From contig LADQ01000020.1 of assembly GCA_000961635.1 (NCBI GenBank), forward strand, positions 1-64,000: a stretch of 64,000 nucleotides of DNA, read 5' to 3'. Every line of letters starts with the position of its first letter. The stretch's first letter is position 1. Below, in pieces: positions 39,245 to 48,450 of the stretch. The notes below the pieces were generated by a model. It saw only the letters and a list, made by a program, of their open reading frames with translations. It made no database searches and was not told the DNA's origin. The position numbers and the translations under genes were made by a program. The stretch is from Hoeflea sp. BRH_c9. Its GTDB lineage: Bacteria > Pseudomonadota > Alphaproteobacteria > Rhizobiales > Rhizobiaceae.

Positions 39245-40405
39245 TCAACCAGCGCGGGCAGATTTCTCGATACTGTCGAGTTCGGCCAGTATTTCGGCCC
39301 CGTGCTCTCCGAGCCGCGGCGCGGGACGCCGCAGTTCCGTACTGCCGCGAGAGAATTTCACCGGCATGCCGATGTTGCTGTACTGACCTTCGCTTGGATG
39401 CTCCCTGGTCTCGAAGAAGCCGATCTCTTGCAGATGGGGATCCGTCCACAGGTCATCGAACCGCTTCACGGCCATCGAAGGGATGCTGATGCTGTCGCAA
39501 TAGGCCACCCACTCGTCTGTGGTCCGCTCCAGCGCGCATTCTGCAAGGATTGCGTAGAGCGCATCGATATTGTCGATACGGCTTGTGAAGTCGCAGAACC
39601 GCGGATCCTGCAGGACTTCCTCGCGCCCGATGCCCGCGAAGAATTCCCGCCAGTTCTTTTCCGTATAGGGCAAGATGCACACATGACCATCGCGGGTCTG
39701 GTAGGGACGGCGATTGCGCGTCATGTAGCGCGCGAAACCTGTCTCACCGACTGGCGGCACGAATGAGCGGCCGGCCATGTGCTCCACAAGATTGAAGGCG
39801 ACATTCGTCTCGAACATCGGCACTTCGACGACCTGGCCTTCGCCAGTGCGTTCGCGGTGGTAGAGGGCGGCGAGCACCGACCATGCGATTGCCGTGCCAG
39901 CCACCTTGTCACACAAGGCCGTGGGCACATACTCCGGCGACCCGTTGACCCGGCCGATCAATTCCGTCAGCCCTGCGCCCGCCTGAATGACATCGTCGTA
40001 AGCGGCCTTGTCGGCATAGGGTCCGTCGTGGCGAAAGCCATTCGCCATGCAGTAGATCAGTCGCGGATTGAGCGCACATACTGCGTCCGGACCGAAACCA
40101 AGCCGCTCCATCGCCTGTGCGCGAATGCTGTGGACCAGGACATCGGCCGTGGCAATCATCCGCTTGAGAGTGGCCGCGCCTTCGGGTGTCTTCAGGTCCA
40201 GCACGATGCTGCGTTTGTTGCGATGGAGATTCAGGAAGATGCCCGGCATGCCTACATTGCGCGCAGGCTGGTAGCGGCGAACAATGTCGCCCTCAGGGCT
40301 TTCGACCTTGATCACATCCGCACCGAGATCGCCGAGAATTTGGGTGGCAAACGGCCCCATCAGTACAGATGTGAGGTCCAGTACTCTTACGCCACCCAAC
40401 ATATC
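39245..40405 (-). CDS. CaiB/BaiF-family CoA transferase
   Basis: MLGGVRVLDLTSVLMGPFATQILGDLGADVIKVESPEGDIVRRYQPARNVGMPGIFLNLHRNKRSIVLDLK. Confidence 0.93.
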   Translation of the reverse strand, partial: DMLGGVRVLDLTSVLMGPFATQILGDLGADVIKVESPEGDIVRRYQPARNVGMPGIFLNLHRNKRSIVLDLKTPEGAATLKRMIATADVLVHSIRAQAMERLGFGPDAVCALNPRLIYCMANGFRHDGPYADKAAYDDVIQAGAGLTELIGRVNGSPEYVPTALCDKVAGTAIAWSVLAALYHRERTGEGQVVEVPMFETNVAFNLVEHMAGRSFVPPVGETGFARYMTRNRRPYQTRDGHVCILPYTEKNWREFFAGIGREEVLQDPRFCDFTSRIDNIDALYAILAECALERTTDEWVAYCDSISIPSMAVKRFDDLWTDPHLQEIGFFETREHPSEGQYSNIGMPVKFSRGSTELRRPAPRLGEHGAEILAELDSIEKSARAG

Positions 40406-40432
40406 CGCCCTCCCTCGACTTGCCGACAATTT

Positions 40433-40451
40433 ATGATACCGAGTAGTATCT
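40433..40451. promoter_or_regulatory. Candidate TetR operator (copy 2)
   Basis: ATGATACCGAGTAGTATCT upstream of the CoA-transferase gene; contains GATAC-N6-GTATC inverted repeat; 17/19 identical to 24398-24416. Confidence 0.6.
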
Positions 40452-40600
40452 TAAATGCCTCCGATCGGTCAAGCACCGATTTCAACGGAAAATCTCCACT
40501 CATGAGGACGTTGGATATTCATCCTGGCGCCTGTCGGGGCGCTCAGGAGGCAGGGATGTCAACGGCTGACTTAGCTTGGCAACACGGGCGAGCTTTCGGT

Positions 40601-42316
40601 TCACGCCGCTTTGACTATGGCGTCGCTCAACTTCTCTGCGATCATGATTGTGGTCAGGTTGATATTTGCGCAGGGAATCGAAGGCATGACGGAGGCGTCG
40701 GCAACACGAAGCCCGTCGACTCCGTACACCCGACCTTCGGGATCGACACAGGCCATCCGGTTGATGCGGCTCCCCATCGAGACAGTTCCGCAAGCATGCC
40801 AGTTGCCCAGTACCGTATCGCCGATGAAGCGTTCCAACTCGCGGTCATCTGTTTTCATGCGCTCAATGTCATAGCCTGAGGCTGCCATCCCAATAATCAG
40901 ACGACGCACGATGGTATGGGAATCGAGCGCCAGGGCTCCTGTCTTCGTTATAATGCGGTTGAGGACCGTCTTGCTGCTGAGCCGGCGGATCCAGTCGGTG
41001 TAGGCCCCCGCGAAGACGGAGTAACTTGCCGCAGCGATGACAGGCGACTGGAGCAGCCCGATCGCAAACCGGACACCGAACTTCATCCGCTCGAGGTCTC
41101 GCGGGTCGGAAAGCAGGTTGAAGGAGACGTAGGGCTCCTGTCGCGACCGACTGGACTTCAGGCGGACTTCGCCGCGCGAGAGCGCCTTGTCCGGCCCGAC
41201 GCGCACGACGCCGATCTGGTGCCCGATCGGTGTCTGGTCAAAGCGGTTACCGAGCGAGATCTTCATGTCTCCGCTTGGGCAACCATCGAATCCGGAGGTG
41301 AACCTCCCGTAAACCAGGAAGGAATTTAGCATCTTGCTGTTGAGTCGCGCTTCAGGCTTCAGGTGCACCCCGAGGCCGATAAGCGGGTGGTCCTGCAGAT
41401 TTTGTCCGACGCCAGGGAGATCCGATCGCACTGCGATCCCCATTTCGCGGAGGTGTTCGCCGGGCCCGACCCCGGCCCGCATCAGCATGGCGGGACTGTG
41501 CAGGGCGCCCGCGCAGAGAACCACTTCTCCTCCGCCATATCTGGCGCTCCCGCTGCCGGCGCGCGGGGCTGTTTCGACGCCACAAGCTGCGTTCCCCTCG
41601 AACAGGATTGCGTCGACGAGCGTATCGGAGATGATCTTCAGGTTCGGCCGCCTGCGCACGACGCTCGACAGATATCCGACGGCGGTCGAGATCCGCCTAC
41701 CGTAGACATTGTTCTTCGGAAAGGGGAAGCAGCCGTCGCGGTGGACTGCGTGGCAATCGTCGGCATAGACGAGCCCCTTCTCCCCCATCGCCTCACGGAA
41801 GGCCAAGGCGAACCCGGCCCAGTCCTCGGGTAGAGTCCGCTGGATCGCAATCGGCCCGTCCTGCCCGTGTTCCGGCCCGGTGAAGTCCATGTCGCGCTCG
41901 AGCCGCCTGAAGTAGGGCAGGCATTCGACGTAGCTCCAGCCTTCCGCACCTGCCGCCGCCCATCCGTTGTAGTCGGACGGGATACCGCGGAGCGCGACCT
42001 GGCCGTTGACACTCGACCCGCCACCCATGACGCGCGCCTGCTCGTAGCGGTGCGCGGCAAGTTCGGCTTCCACCTGCGAAGGGGCCTTGTTGCCCGTGGG
42101 ATCCCTGTAGACCGTCAGGTCTGTCCAGTATCGGATCTCGTTGAAATAGTCCGGCAAATAGCCTTCTGCATAGATCGATTCAGGAACGTCGTAGGGTGGC
42201 GTATCCGGTCCGGCTTCGATGAGCAGGACCCGTGTGTGCGGATCCTCGGACAGCCGGCTCGCCAGCACGCATCCCGAAGACCCGCCACCGACGATGATGT
42301 AATCAAACTGTTCCAT
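40601..42316 (-). CDS. GMC-family oxidoreductase
   Basis: MEQFDYIIVGGGSSGCVLASRLSEDPHTRVLLIEAGPDTPPYDVPESIY; GMC signatures. Confidence 0.93.
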   Translation of the reverse strand: MEQFDYIIVGGGSSGCVLASRLSEDPHTRVLLIEAGPDTPPYDVPESIYAEGYLPDYFNEIRYWTDLTVYRDPTGNKAPSQVEAELAAHRYEQARVMGGGSSVNGQVALRGIPSDYNGWAAAGAEGWSYVECLPYFRRLERDMDFTGPEHGQDGPIAIQRTLPEDWAGFALAFREAMGEKGLVYADDCHAVHRDGCFPFPKNNVYGRRISTAVGYLSSVVRRRPNLKIISDTLVDAILFEGNAACGVETAPRAGSGSARYGGGEVVLCAGALHSPAMLMRAGVGPGEHLREMGIAVRSDLPGVGQNLQDHPLIGLGVHLKPEARLNSKMLNSFLVYGRFTSGFDGCPSGDMKISLGNRFDQTPIGHQIGVVRVGPDKALSRGEVRLKSSRSRQEPYVSFNLLSDPRDLERMKFGVRFAIGLLQSPVIAAASYSVFAGAYTDWIRRLSSKTVLNRIITKTGALALDSHTIVRRLIIGMAASGYDIERMKTDDRELERFIGDTVLGNWHACGTVSMGSRINRMACVDPEGRVYGVDGLRVADASVMPSIPCANINLTTIMIAEKLSDAIVKAA

Positions 42317-42329
42317 CCCGGCTCTCCGC

Positions 42330-43607
42330 TCAACCCTGGTAAAGCTGCGGGATGAACATCACCAAGCCGGGCAGGAAGGTGATAGACAGAAGCACGATGA
42401 TCGACACGATCAGGAACGGCAGGTTGGCAAGTGCCAACCGCTCCGGGGATATCTTCGCAATCGTTGCGCCGATGAACAGGCAGATCCCGACAGGAGGCGT
42501 AATCATCCCGATGGTCAGGTTGATGGCCACGATGATGCCGAAATGCACCGGGTCCATACCGAGTTGGACGACAATCGGAAGGAGGATCGGAACGCTGATT
42601 ATGAGTGCCGCGATCATCTCCATGAAAGCTCCGAGCAAAAGCAGCAAGATGTTGATCAAAAGCAGGATCACTATCGGATTGTCCGACACCTGCATCATCA
42701 TATCGGCGACAGTGTTGGGCACCTGCTCCTTGATCAGGATCCAGCTCAGCGGAGCGGCAATTCCAACGATGATTAGCGCACTGCCGGTCATCCGCGCGCT
42801 GTCGAGGATGATGCGCGGCAGGTCCACCAACTTCAGCTCGCCATAGACAAAAAAGCCAATCAGGAAGGCATATAGACACGCCGTCGCCGCCGCTTCCGTT
42901 GGCGTGAAGAAGCCGCTGAAGATACCTCCAAGGATGATCAGCGGCATACCGAGAGGGATCATGCCGTCCGCGAAGGCCCGGAGGAACACCGTCAAGGAAA
43001 ACGGTGCGCCCTTACCGAAATTCTGGCTCCAGGCGTAGAATGCGACGAGAGCCATCTGGGAGAGCCCAAGCAAGATCCCGGGCACAATCCCGGCAAGGAA
43101 CAGCGCGTTGACCGAGACGCCTGCCACCACAGCGTAGACGATAAGGATGATGCTCGGCGGAATGATCGGGCCGATAAGCGACGAAGAAATTGTGACCGCG
43201 GCGGCAAACTCGGTCGTGTAGCCTCGCTCACGCATTGATTTTATCATGATGCTGCCCACGGCAGCCGTGTCCGCGGCGGCCGACCCCGATATGCCGGCAA
43301 ACAGCATAGAGACGAGAATGTTGACATGGGCGAGCCCGCCGCGCACCCAACCCACCATGGCGTCGGCGAGCGCAATCAGCCGGCGGGTCGTTCCTCCGGC
43401 ATTCATCAGATTGCCAGCCAGCATGAAGAATGGAACGGCCATGAGCACAAAAACATCCACGCCGGCGAAAACCCGGTGCGGGATGGTGATCGGGTTAATG
43501 TCCGCGAGCATGAAATACGCAATCACCGACAGGCCCATCACCACATAGATCGGCAGGCCGATCAGCAGAGTGACGAGAAAAGTGATGCCGAGCACGGTCA
43601 ATTCCAT
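42330..43607 (-). CDS. TRAP transporter large permease (DctM)
   Basis: MELTVLGITFLVTLLIGLPIYVVMGLSVIAYFMLADINPITIPHRVFAGVDVFVLMAVPFFMLAGNLMNAGG. Confidence 0.93.
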   Translation of the reverse strand: MELTVLGITFLVTLLIGLPIYVVMGLSVIAYFMLADINPITIPHRVFAGVDVFVLMAVPFFMLAGNLMNAGGTTRRLIALADAMVGWVRGGLAHVNILVSMLFAGISGSAAADTAAVGSIMIKSMRERGYTTEFAAAVTISSSLIGPIIPPSIILIVYAVVAGVSVNALFLAGIVPGILLGLSQMALVAFYAWSQNFGKGAPFSLTVFLRAFADGMIPLGMPLIILGGIFSGFFTPTEAAATACLYAFLIGFFVYGELKLVDLPRIILDSARMTGSALIIVGIAAPLSWILIKEQVPNTVADMMMQVSDNPIVILLLINILLLLLGAFMEMIAALIISVPILLPIVVQLGMDPVHFGIIVAINLTIGMITPPVGICLFIGATIAKISPERLALANLPFLIVSIIVLLSITFLPGLVMFIPQLYQG

Positions 43608-44122
43608 GAGATGTCTCTCGCTTCCATGTCGGTGTCGGCATCAATGGTTCCGCGCGTCATGCGGACGCCCATGTCGGCAACAAGCGACAAAAACATCAAA
43701 ACAGTTCCGACGAAGATCGGAGCATAGACGAACCAGAGCGGGATATGCAGGCTGGGAGAGGTCCGGCCGGTCTGGATCATCAGTTGGACGAGCCCTAGCC
43801 CATACCAGCCAAAGAAGCCGAGAAAGACGAGGAACAGCATGCGCCGGAACACCCAGAGTACTTTCCGGATACCCTGAGGCAGCGCGTTGAAGAGACTCTC
43901 CATGCCGATCAGGTCGCCGTAGCGCGCACCGACGGCGGTTATCAGGAAGACCAGCCAGACCAGCGAGAATCGCGCAAGTTCGTCAAGACCGCGTACCCGG
44001 ATGGCGGTGTTTCGGGCAAGCACGTCGAGAAGGACCGTGCCGACCATGAAGACCATCACCAGGATGACAAGCTTGCGTATCAGCGAATCCACAGCCAGCG
44101 AGAGTTTGTTGAACGATTCCAT
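43598..44122 (-). CDS. TRAP transporter small permease (DctQ)
   Basis: MESFNKLSLAVDSLIRKLVILVMVFMVGTVLLDVLARNTAIRVRGLDELARFSLVWLVFLITAVGARYGDLIGM. Confidence 0.9.
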   Translation of the reverse strand: MESFNKLSLAVDSLIRKLVILVMVFMVGTVLLDVLARNTAIRVRGLDELARFSLVWLVFLITAVGARYGDLIGMESLFNALPQGIRKVLWVFRRMLFLVFLGFFGWYGLGLVQLMIQTGRTSPSLHIPLWFVYAPIFVGTVLMFLSLVADMGVRMTRGTIDADTDMEARDISWN

Positions 44123-44172
44123 TCGCGTTTCCCAGAAGGACAGCGCCCGATCCAATTCGGTCGCAAAGGTGA

Positions 44173-44196
44173 GCGACGCGCCCTGGGGCGCGTCGC
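44173..44196 (-). other. Intergenic hairpin between dctP-like and dctQ-like genes
   Basis: GCGACGCGCCC-tg-GGGCGCGTCGC: perfect 11-bp arms, no T-tract. Confidence 0.75.
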
Positions 44197-44212
44197 CAGA
44201 TCGTCTCCAGCC

Positions 44213-45232
44213 TTACTGCTGTGCGGTGTTGGCCGCAGACGGCAACTGCTCAATCTGACTCATCAAGTCGCGCACCCAGGGCTCGAGCTTCTCGGAGTAT
44301 TCGTCGCGAACCGGCTTTGTCGCCTCGACGAAGCTCGACAGGTCTTCGACGGTGTTCACCTTGAGGCCTGCCGCCTTCATTTTTTCAAGCGCTTCTGCAT
44401 CGAGCCTGGCGTAGTCGGCGTTGTTGCGGTCGATTGTCTTCTTGGCAATTTCCTCGATCAAGGTCTGCTGTTCGGGGGAAAGCGCCTCAAAGGTCGTCTT
44501 GCTCATCGTCAGCACAGCGATGTTTGCAACGACGGGAACAAGGCTCAGGTAGTCCTGTACCTCATTGAAGCGCATCGACGAAAGCGCCGAAAGCGCATTC
44601 TCGTTGCCGTCGACCGTGCCGGTCTGGAGTGCGCCGTAAAGTTCGGCAAAGGAGGTCGAGGCAACCGAAGAACCGAGAGCTTCATAAGTGTCGATATGTG
44701 CCGCAACGCCCATGGTCCGCATTTTGATGTTCTTGAAATCTTCCGCGCCAGCAATCGGCTTGATGTTGTTCATCGGGTAGCGGAACGCTGGCGAGCCGAT
44801 TCCGAGGAGCTTGAATCCGGCCGCGTCCGCCTCTTCATAAAACTTGGAAAAGTCGAGTGTGTCCAGCGCCTCCTGGATGTGAGCCGGACTGTGAAACACA
44901 AAGGGCATGTTGAACAGGTCGAACGACGGCACGAAGCTCGCCATCGCTGCGGTATGGACCCAGGTGAAATCCATCGTGCCAAGCAGCAGCGCGTCGAGCG
45001 CATCGCGTTCTCCGCCAAGTGCGCCATTGGGATGGATGTCAAGCTTCCATTTGCCGCCGCTCGCCTCCGACATCAGATCCTTCATGTAGAGCGCCGACGT
45101 GTGGTAAGGGAATTCGGGGCCGACGACATGGCCAAGCGTAAATGCCTGTTCCTTGAATTCCTGCGCTTGGGCAATTCCGAGGCTTGCGACCGCAATGGTT
45201 GTCGCTACCGCCAGATTTCTGAGAATATTCAT
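44213..45232 (-). CDS. TRAP transporter substrate-binding protein (DctP)
   Basis: MNILRNLAVATTIAVASLGIAQAQEFKEQAFTLGHVVGPEFPYHTSALYMKDLMSEASGGKWKLDIHPNGALGGERDALDALLLGTMDF. Confidence 0.93.
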   Translation of the reverse strand: MNILRNLAVATTIAVASLGIAQAQEFKEQAFTLGHVVGPEFPYHTSALYMKDLMSEASGGKWKLDIHPNGALGGERDALDALLLGTMDFTWVHTAAMASFVPSFDLFNMPFVFHSPAHIQEALDTLDFSKFYEEADAAGFKLLGIGSPAFRYPMNNIKPIAGAEDFKNIKMRTMGVAAHIDTYEALGSSVASTSFAELYGALQTGTVDGNENALSALSSMRFNEVQDYLSLVPVVANIAVLTMSKTTFEALSPEQQTLIEEIAKKTIDRNNADYARLDAEALEKMKAAGLKVNTVEDLSSFVEATKPVRDEYSEKLEPWVRDLMSQIEQLPSAANTAQQ

Positions 45233-45290
45233 GGTATTCCTCCCTGGTTGAATCCGGACTTTCAATGCCGGACATGGTCAGTCCGCCCCC

Positions 45291-46766
45291 TCAGGAAAGA
45301 GAGTAGCGGACGTTCTTGAGTTGTGTGTCTTCGAGCATCGCCTCGACGCCGCGTTCCTTGCCGAAGCCGCTCTGCCTGAACCCTCCGAAAGGCGCGTCGA
45401 CCGAGACCTTTCGACCGGTGTTGATACAGACGGTGCCGGCGGAAATCGCGCGGGCAGAGCGCATGGCGCGTGCCGCGTCCCGCGTGAACACTGCGGCCGC
45501 GAGTCCGAATTCGCTGTCGTTGGCGAGTTCGACGGCCTGACCCTCATCGCAGAAACGGAAGACGCTCTGCACCGGGCCGAAAATTTCAGCCCGCGACATC
45601 TTCATGTCACTGCGCGATTCGAGGAGCAGCGTCGGGGCGACGAAATAGCCAGCCCGCAAATCGTCGCGGTCGGTGAGATCGCTGTAACGCCTGACGACGG
45701 CGCCCTCGCGCGCGGCAGTATCTATGCATTCCTCGATTGTTGTGCGCTGGATATCGCTGATGACCGGGCCCATGCGGGTTTCGGGTCTGTCGGCGATACC
45801 AATCGCCACGGAGCGGAGCCGCTCCTCCAGTCGCTCGACGAAATCGTCGTGGATCCCTTCCTGGATGATCAGCCGCGTGCATGCGGCGCAAACCTGTCCA
45901 GAATTGCGGACGTTGTCGGTGAAAGCGGCTTCGACGGCGGCCTCGATGTCAGCGTCGTCGAACACCACCAGCGGCGACTTTCCACCAAGTTCAAGCGTGA
46001 GTTTCTTCATTGTCTGCGCGGCTTCCACAAAAATGCGCTTGCCGGTCAATGTGCTGCCGGTGAACGAGATCTTGGCGACGCCAGGGTGGCGCACGAGCCG
46101 CATGCCGGGAACCGCCCCGCCATAGACGATGTTGATGGTGCCGGCAGGAAGGTCTGCCGCCTGGGCGCACTCGGCAAGCAGTGCCGCCGACAGCGGCGTC
46201 ACCTCGGAAGGCTTGAGCACCACCGTGTTACCCGCCGCCAGCGCCGGCGCAATCTTCAGGATGGCGAGAAGTCCCGGATAGTTCCATGGTGTGATCAGGC
46301 CACAAACGCCGAGCGGCTCCCGCAAGGTGAAATCGGCAAGCGTCGGATCGGAGACATTTAGCGTCTCGCCACTCAGGGCAAGCAGTGTTCCCGCATAGAA
46401 CTCGACCGATTCCGCCAGCCCCTCCATCTCGCCGGAGGTCAGCGCGATCGGCCGACCGACATCGAGCGTCTCGGCGAAAGCAAAATCGTTCACCCGTCGC
46501 CTGATCTCTGCGGCAAAGCGGTTCATCAGCCTCGAACGCTCTTTGGGCATCAGCCGGCCCCAGCCGCGATGAAATCCGTCGAGAGCCGCGGCCACCGCCA
46601 GGTCAGTATCGGATTCCGAGGCGGAACTGAACTCGGCGAGCTTGCGCCCGGTGGAGGGATTGGTGACCGAGAAACTCGCCTCCCCCTCACTTGAGCGCTC
46701 TGTACCGCCAATATACAGAGGATAGACCGCTTCGTGCGGGGTGAAGGGTTTGGTGGTGTCTTGCAT
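45291..46766 (-). CDS. Aldehyde dehydrogenase family protein
   Basis: ...KLTLELGGKSPLVVFDDADIEAAVEAAFTDNVRNSGQVCAACTRLIIQEGIHDDFVERL; ALDH signatures. Confidence 0.93.
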   Translation of the reverse strand: MQDTTKPFTPHEAVYPLYIGGTERSSEGEASFSVTNPSTGRKLAEFSSASESDTDLAVAAALDGFHRGWGRLMPKERSRLMNRFAAEIRRRVNDFAFAETLDVGRPIALTSGEMEGLAESVEFYAGTLLALSGETLNVSDPTLADFTLREPLGVCGLITPWNYPGLLAILKIAPALAAGNTVVLKPSEVTPLSAALLAECAQAADLPAGTINIVYGGAVPGMRLVRHPGVAKISFTGSTLTGKRIFVEAAQTMKKLTLELGGKSPLVVFDDADIEAAVEAAFTDNVRNSGQVCAACTRLIIQEGIHDDFVERLEERLRSVAIGIADRPETRMGPVISDIQRTTIEECIDTAAREGAVVRRYSDLTDRDDLRAGYFVAPTLLLESRSDMKMSRAEIFGPVQSVFRFCDEGQAVELANDSEFGLAAAVFTRDAARAMRSARAISAGTVCINTGRKVSVDAPFGGFRQSGFGKERGVEAMLEDTQLKNVRYSLS

Positions 46767-46776
46767 GATCATTTCC

Positions 46777-48450
46777 TCACTCCGCCTCGTTGCGAAGCAC
46801 GCCGCCACGGCTCAATGGGGTGACAAGTCTCTGGTAGAGGCCAAGCCAGCCCTGACGGCGGACATAAGTCGGTTCGCCGAGTCCAGAGAGCCGTTCATCA
46901 TATTCCCCCTCGGCCAGAAGCAGATCGACGCGACGGGCCGGCAGGTCGATGCGGATGAGGTCACCGTTCCGGACGATGGCAAGAGGTCCGCCCATGGCGG
47001 CTTCCGGCATCACCTGGCCAACCACGAGCCCTCGGTTGAGGCCGGAAAGCTGGCCGTCTGTGATCAGGGCGGTCCTGCCTGCCAGCGCGCTGCCGGCCAG
47101 GGCTGCTGCAAACCATGAGGCCGAGGCGACACCCGGACCGCCTTTGACGCCCAGTCCGGAGAGCACGACGACATCACCAGCGGTGATCGTTCCGTTCTCC
47201 AGATCTGCGAACGCATCAGCCTGGGTCGCATAGACTCTTGCCGGGCCTTCGAAGCACAGCTCCGGCGCGGTCGTCGTGCCGAGCTTCATGATGGCGCCAT
47301 CAGGGGCGAGACTGCCTTTGAGGACGACGAGCGATGGCCCGCGGGCGGCGGGCGCATCGAGCGTCCCGATGAACCCGGCCTCTGGCTGAAGCACGGTCTC
47401 AAGCCGCTCGCCAAGCGTGAGACCATCGACGCCGGGAGCCGTCATGTCGAGCAGCGGCGCAAGGCGCTTCATGATGGCCAGCGTGCCGCCAGCGTCATCG
47501 AGCTGCTCGATCTTGCCTGCCCCGTTCGGCTTGATTGCGCAAAGGACCGGCACACGGCCGTCGAGTTCAGAGACGATGTCGTAGACATTGACAGGAATCC
47601 CGCCTTCCTCTGCGACCGCCTGGAGATGGCGAAGCACATTGATCGATGTCGAAAGTGACAGGGCCACCGTGACAGCATTGCGAAATGCGGCGGGGGAGAG
47701 GATGGAACGGGGACGCACATCGGCCACGACAAGTTCGACAATCCTGTGACCCGCCGCGCGGGCGAGATCATACATCGCCTCGCTTTCGGCAGCGATCGGC
47801 GCTGATCCCGGCATGGTCATCCCGAGGGCTTCCGACATGATGTGCATGCTGTTGGCAGTACCCATGCCGGCGCAAACGCCGGGACCGGCCACCGCAACCC
47901 GTGACATGCAGTCGAGATCGTCAAGCGAGATTTCGCCAGAGCCGACCTTGCCGACGCCCTCGAAAACATCCTCGATGTCGACCTGCTCACCCCTGAAGAC
48001 ACCGCAGGCCTGGTAGCCGCCGATGACGAGAATCGTCGGAAGGTCGAGGCGCGCGGCCGCCATAAGTTGGGCGGGCGCAGTCTTGTCACACGAGGCGAGG
48101 CAGATCATGCCGTCGAGCTGCGGACCCTCAACCGAAACCTCGATGTCATTGACCATCAGGTCGCGCGAGGGAAGGATATAGCTCCCGGCCGATCCCGCGC
48201 AATGGATGAAATCGCTCGGCGCAGTGGTCTTCACCTCGAATGGAAGGCCGCCAGCCTCGCGAACAGCATGCTTGACCGCTGCTGCAACCTTGTCGAGATG
48301 ACTGAAGCAGCTCGAAAGCTCGGAAGAGGCGTTAACGATGGCGATCTTGGGCTTGTCCATGTCAGCCTCGGGGATGCCCAGAGCGCGCCACTGCGCCTGC
48401 CGAAGCGCCCAAAGCGTGCTGCCGCGTGGAAAGTTGCTGCGCAAATTCAT
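46777..48450 (-). CDS. IlvD/Edd-family dehydratase
   Basis: MNLRSNFPRGSTLWALRQAQWRALGIPEADMDKPKIAIVNASSELSSCFSHLDKVAAAVKHAVREAGGLPFEVKTTAPSDFI...MICLASCDKTAPAQLMAAARLDLPTILVIGG. Confidence 0.9.
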   Translation of the reverse strand: MNLRSNFPRGSTLWALRQAQWRALGIPEADMDKPKIAIVNASSELSSCFSHLDKVAAAVKHAVREAGGLPFEVKTTAPSDFIHCAGSAGSYILPSRDLMVNDIEVSVEGPQLDGMICLASCDKTAPAQLMAAARLDLPTILVIGGYQACGVFRGEQVDIEDVFEGVGKVGSGEISLDDLDCMSRVAVAGPGVCAGMGTANSMHIMSEALGMTMPGSAPIAAESEAMYDLARAAGHRIVELVVADVRPRSILSPAAFRNAVTVALSLSTSINVLRHLQAVAEEGGIPVNVYDIVSELDGRVPVLCAIKPNGAGKIEQLDDAGGTLAIMKRLAPLLDMTAPGVDGLTLGERLETVLQPEAGFIGTLDAPAARGPSLVVLKGSLAPDGAIMKLGTTTAPELCFEGPARVYATQADAFADLENGTITAGDVVVLSGLGVKGGPGVASASWFAAALAGSALAGRTALITDGQLSGLNRGLVVGQVMPEAAMGGPLAIVRNGDLIRIDLPARRVDLLLAEGEYDERLSGLGEPTYVRRQGWLGLYQRLVTPLSRGGVLRNEAE

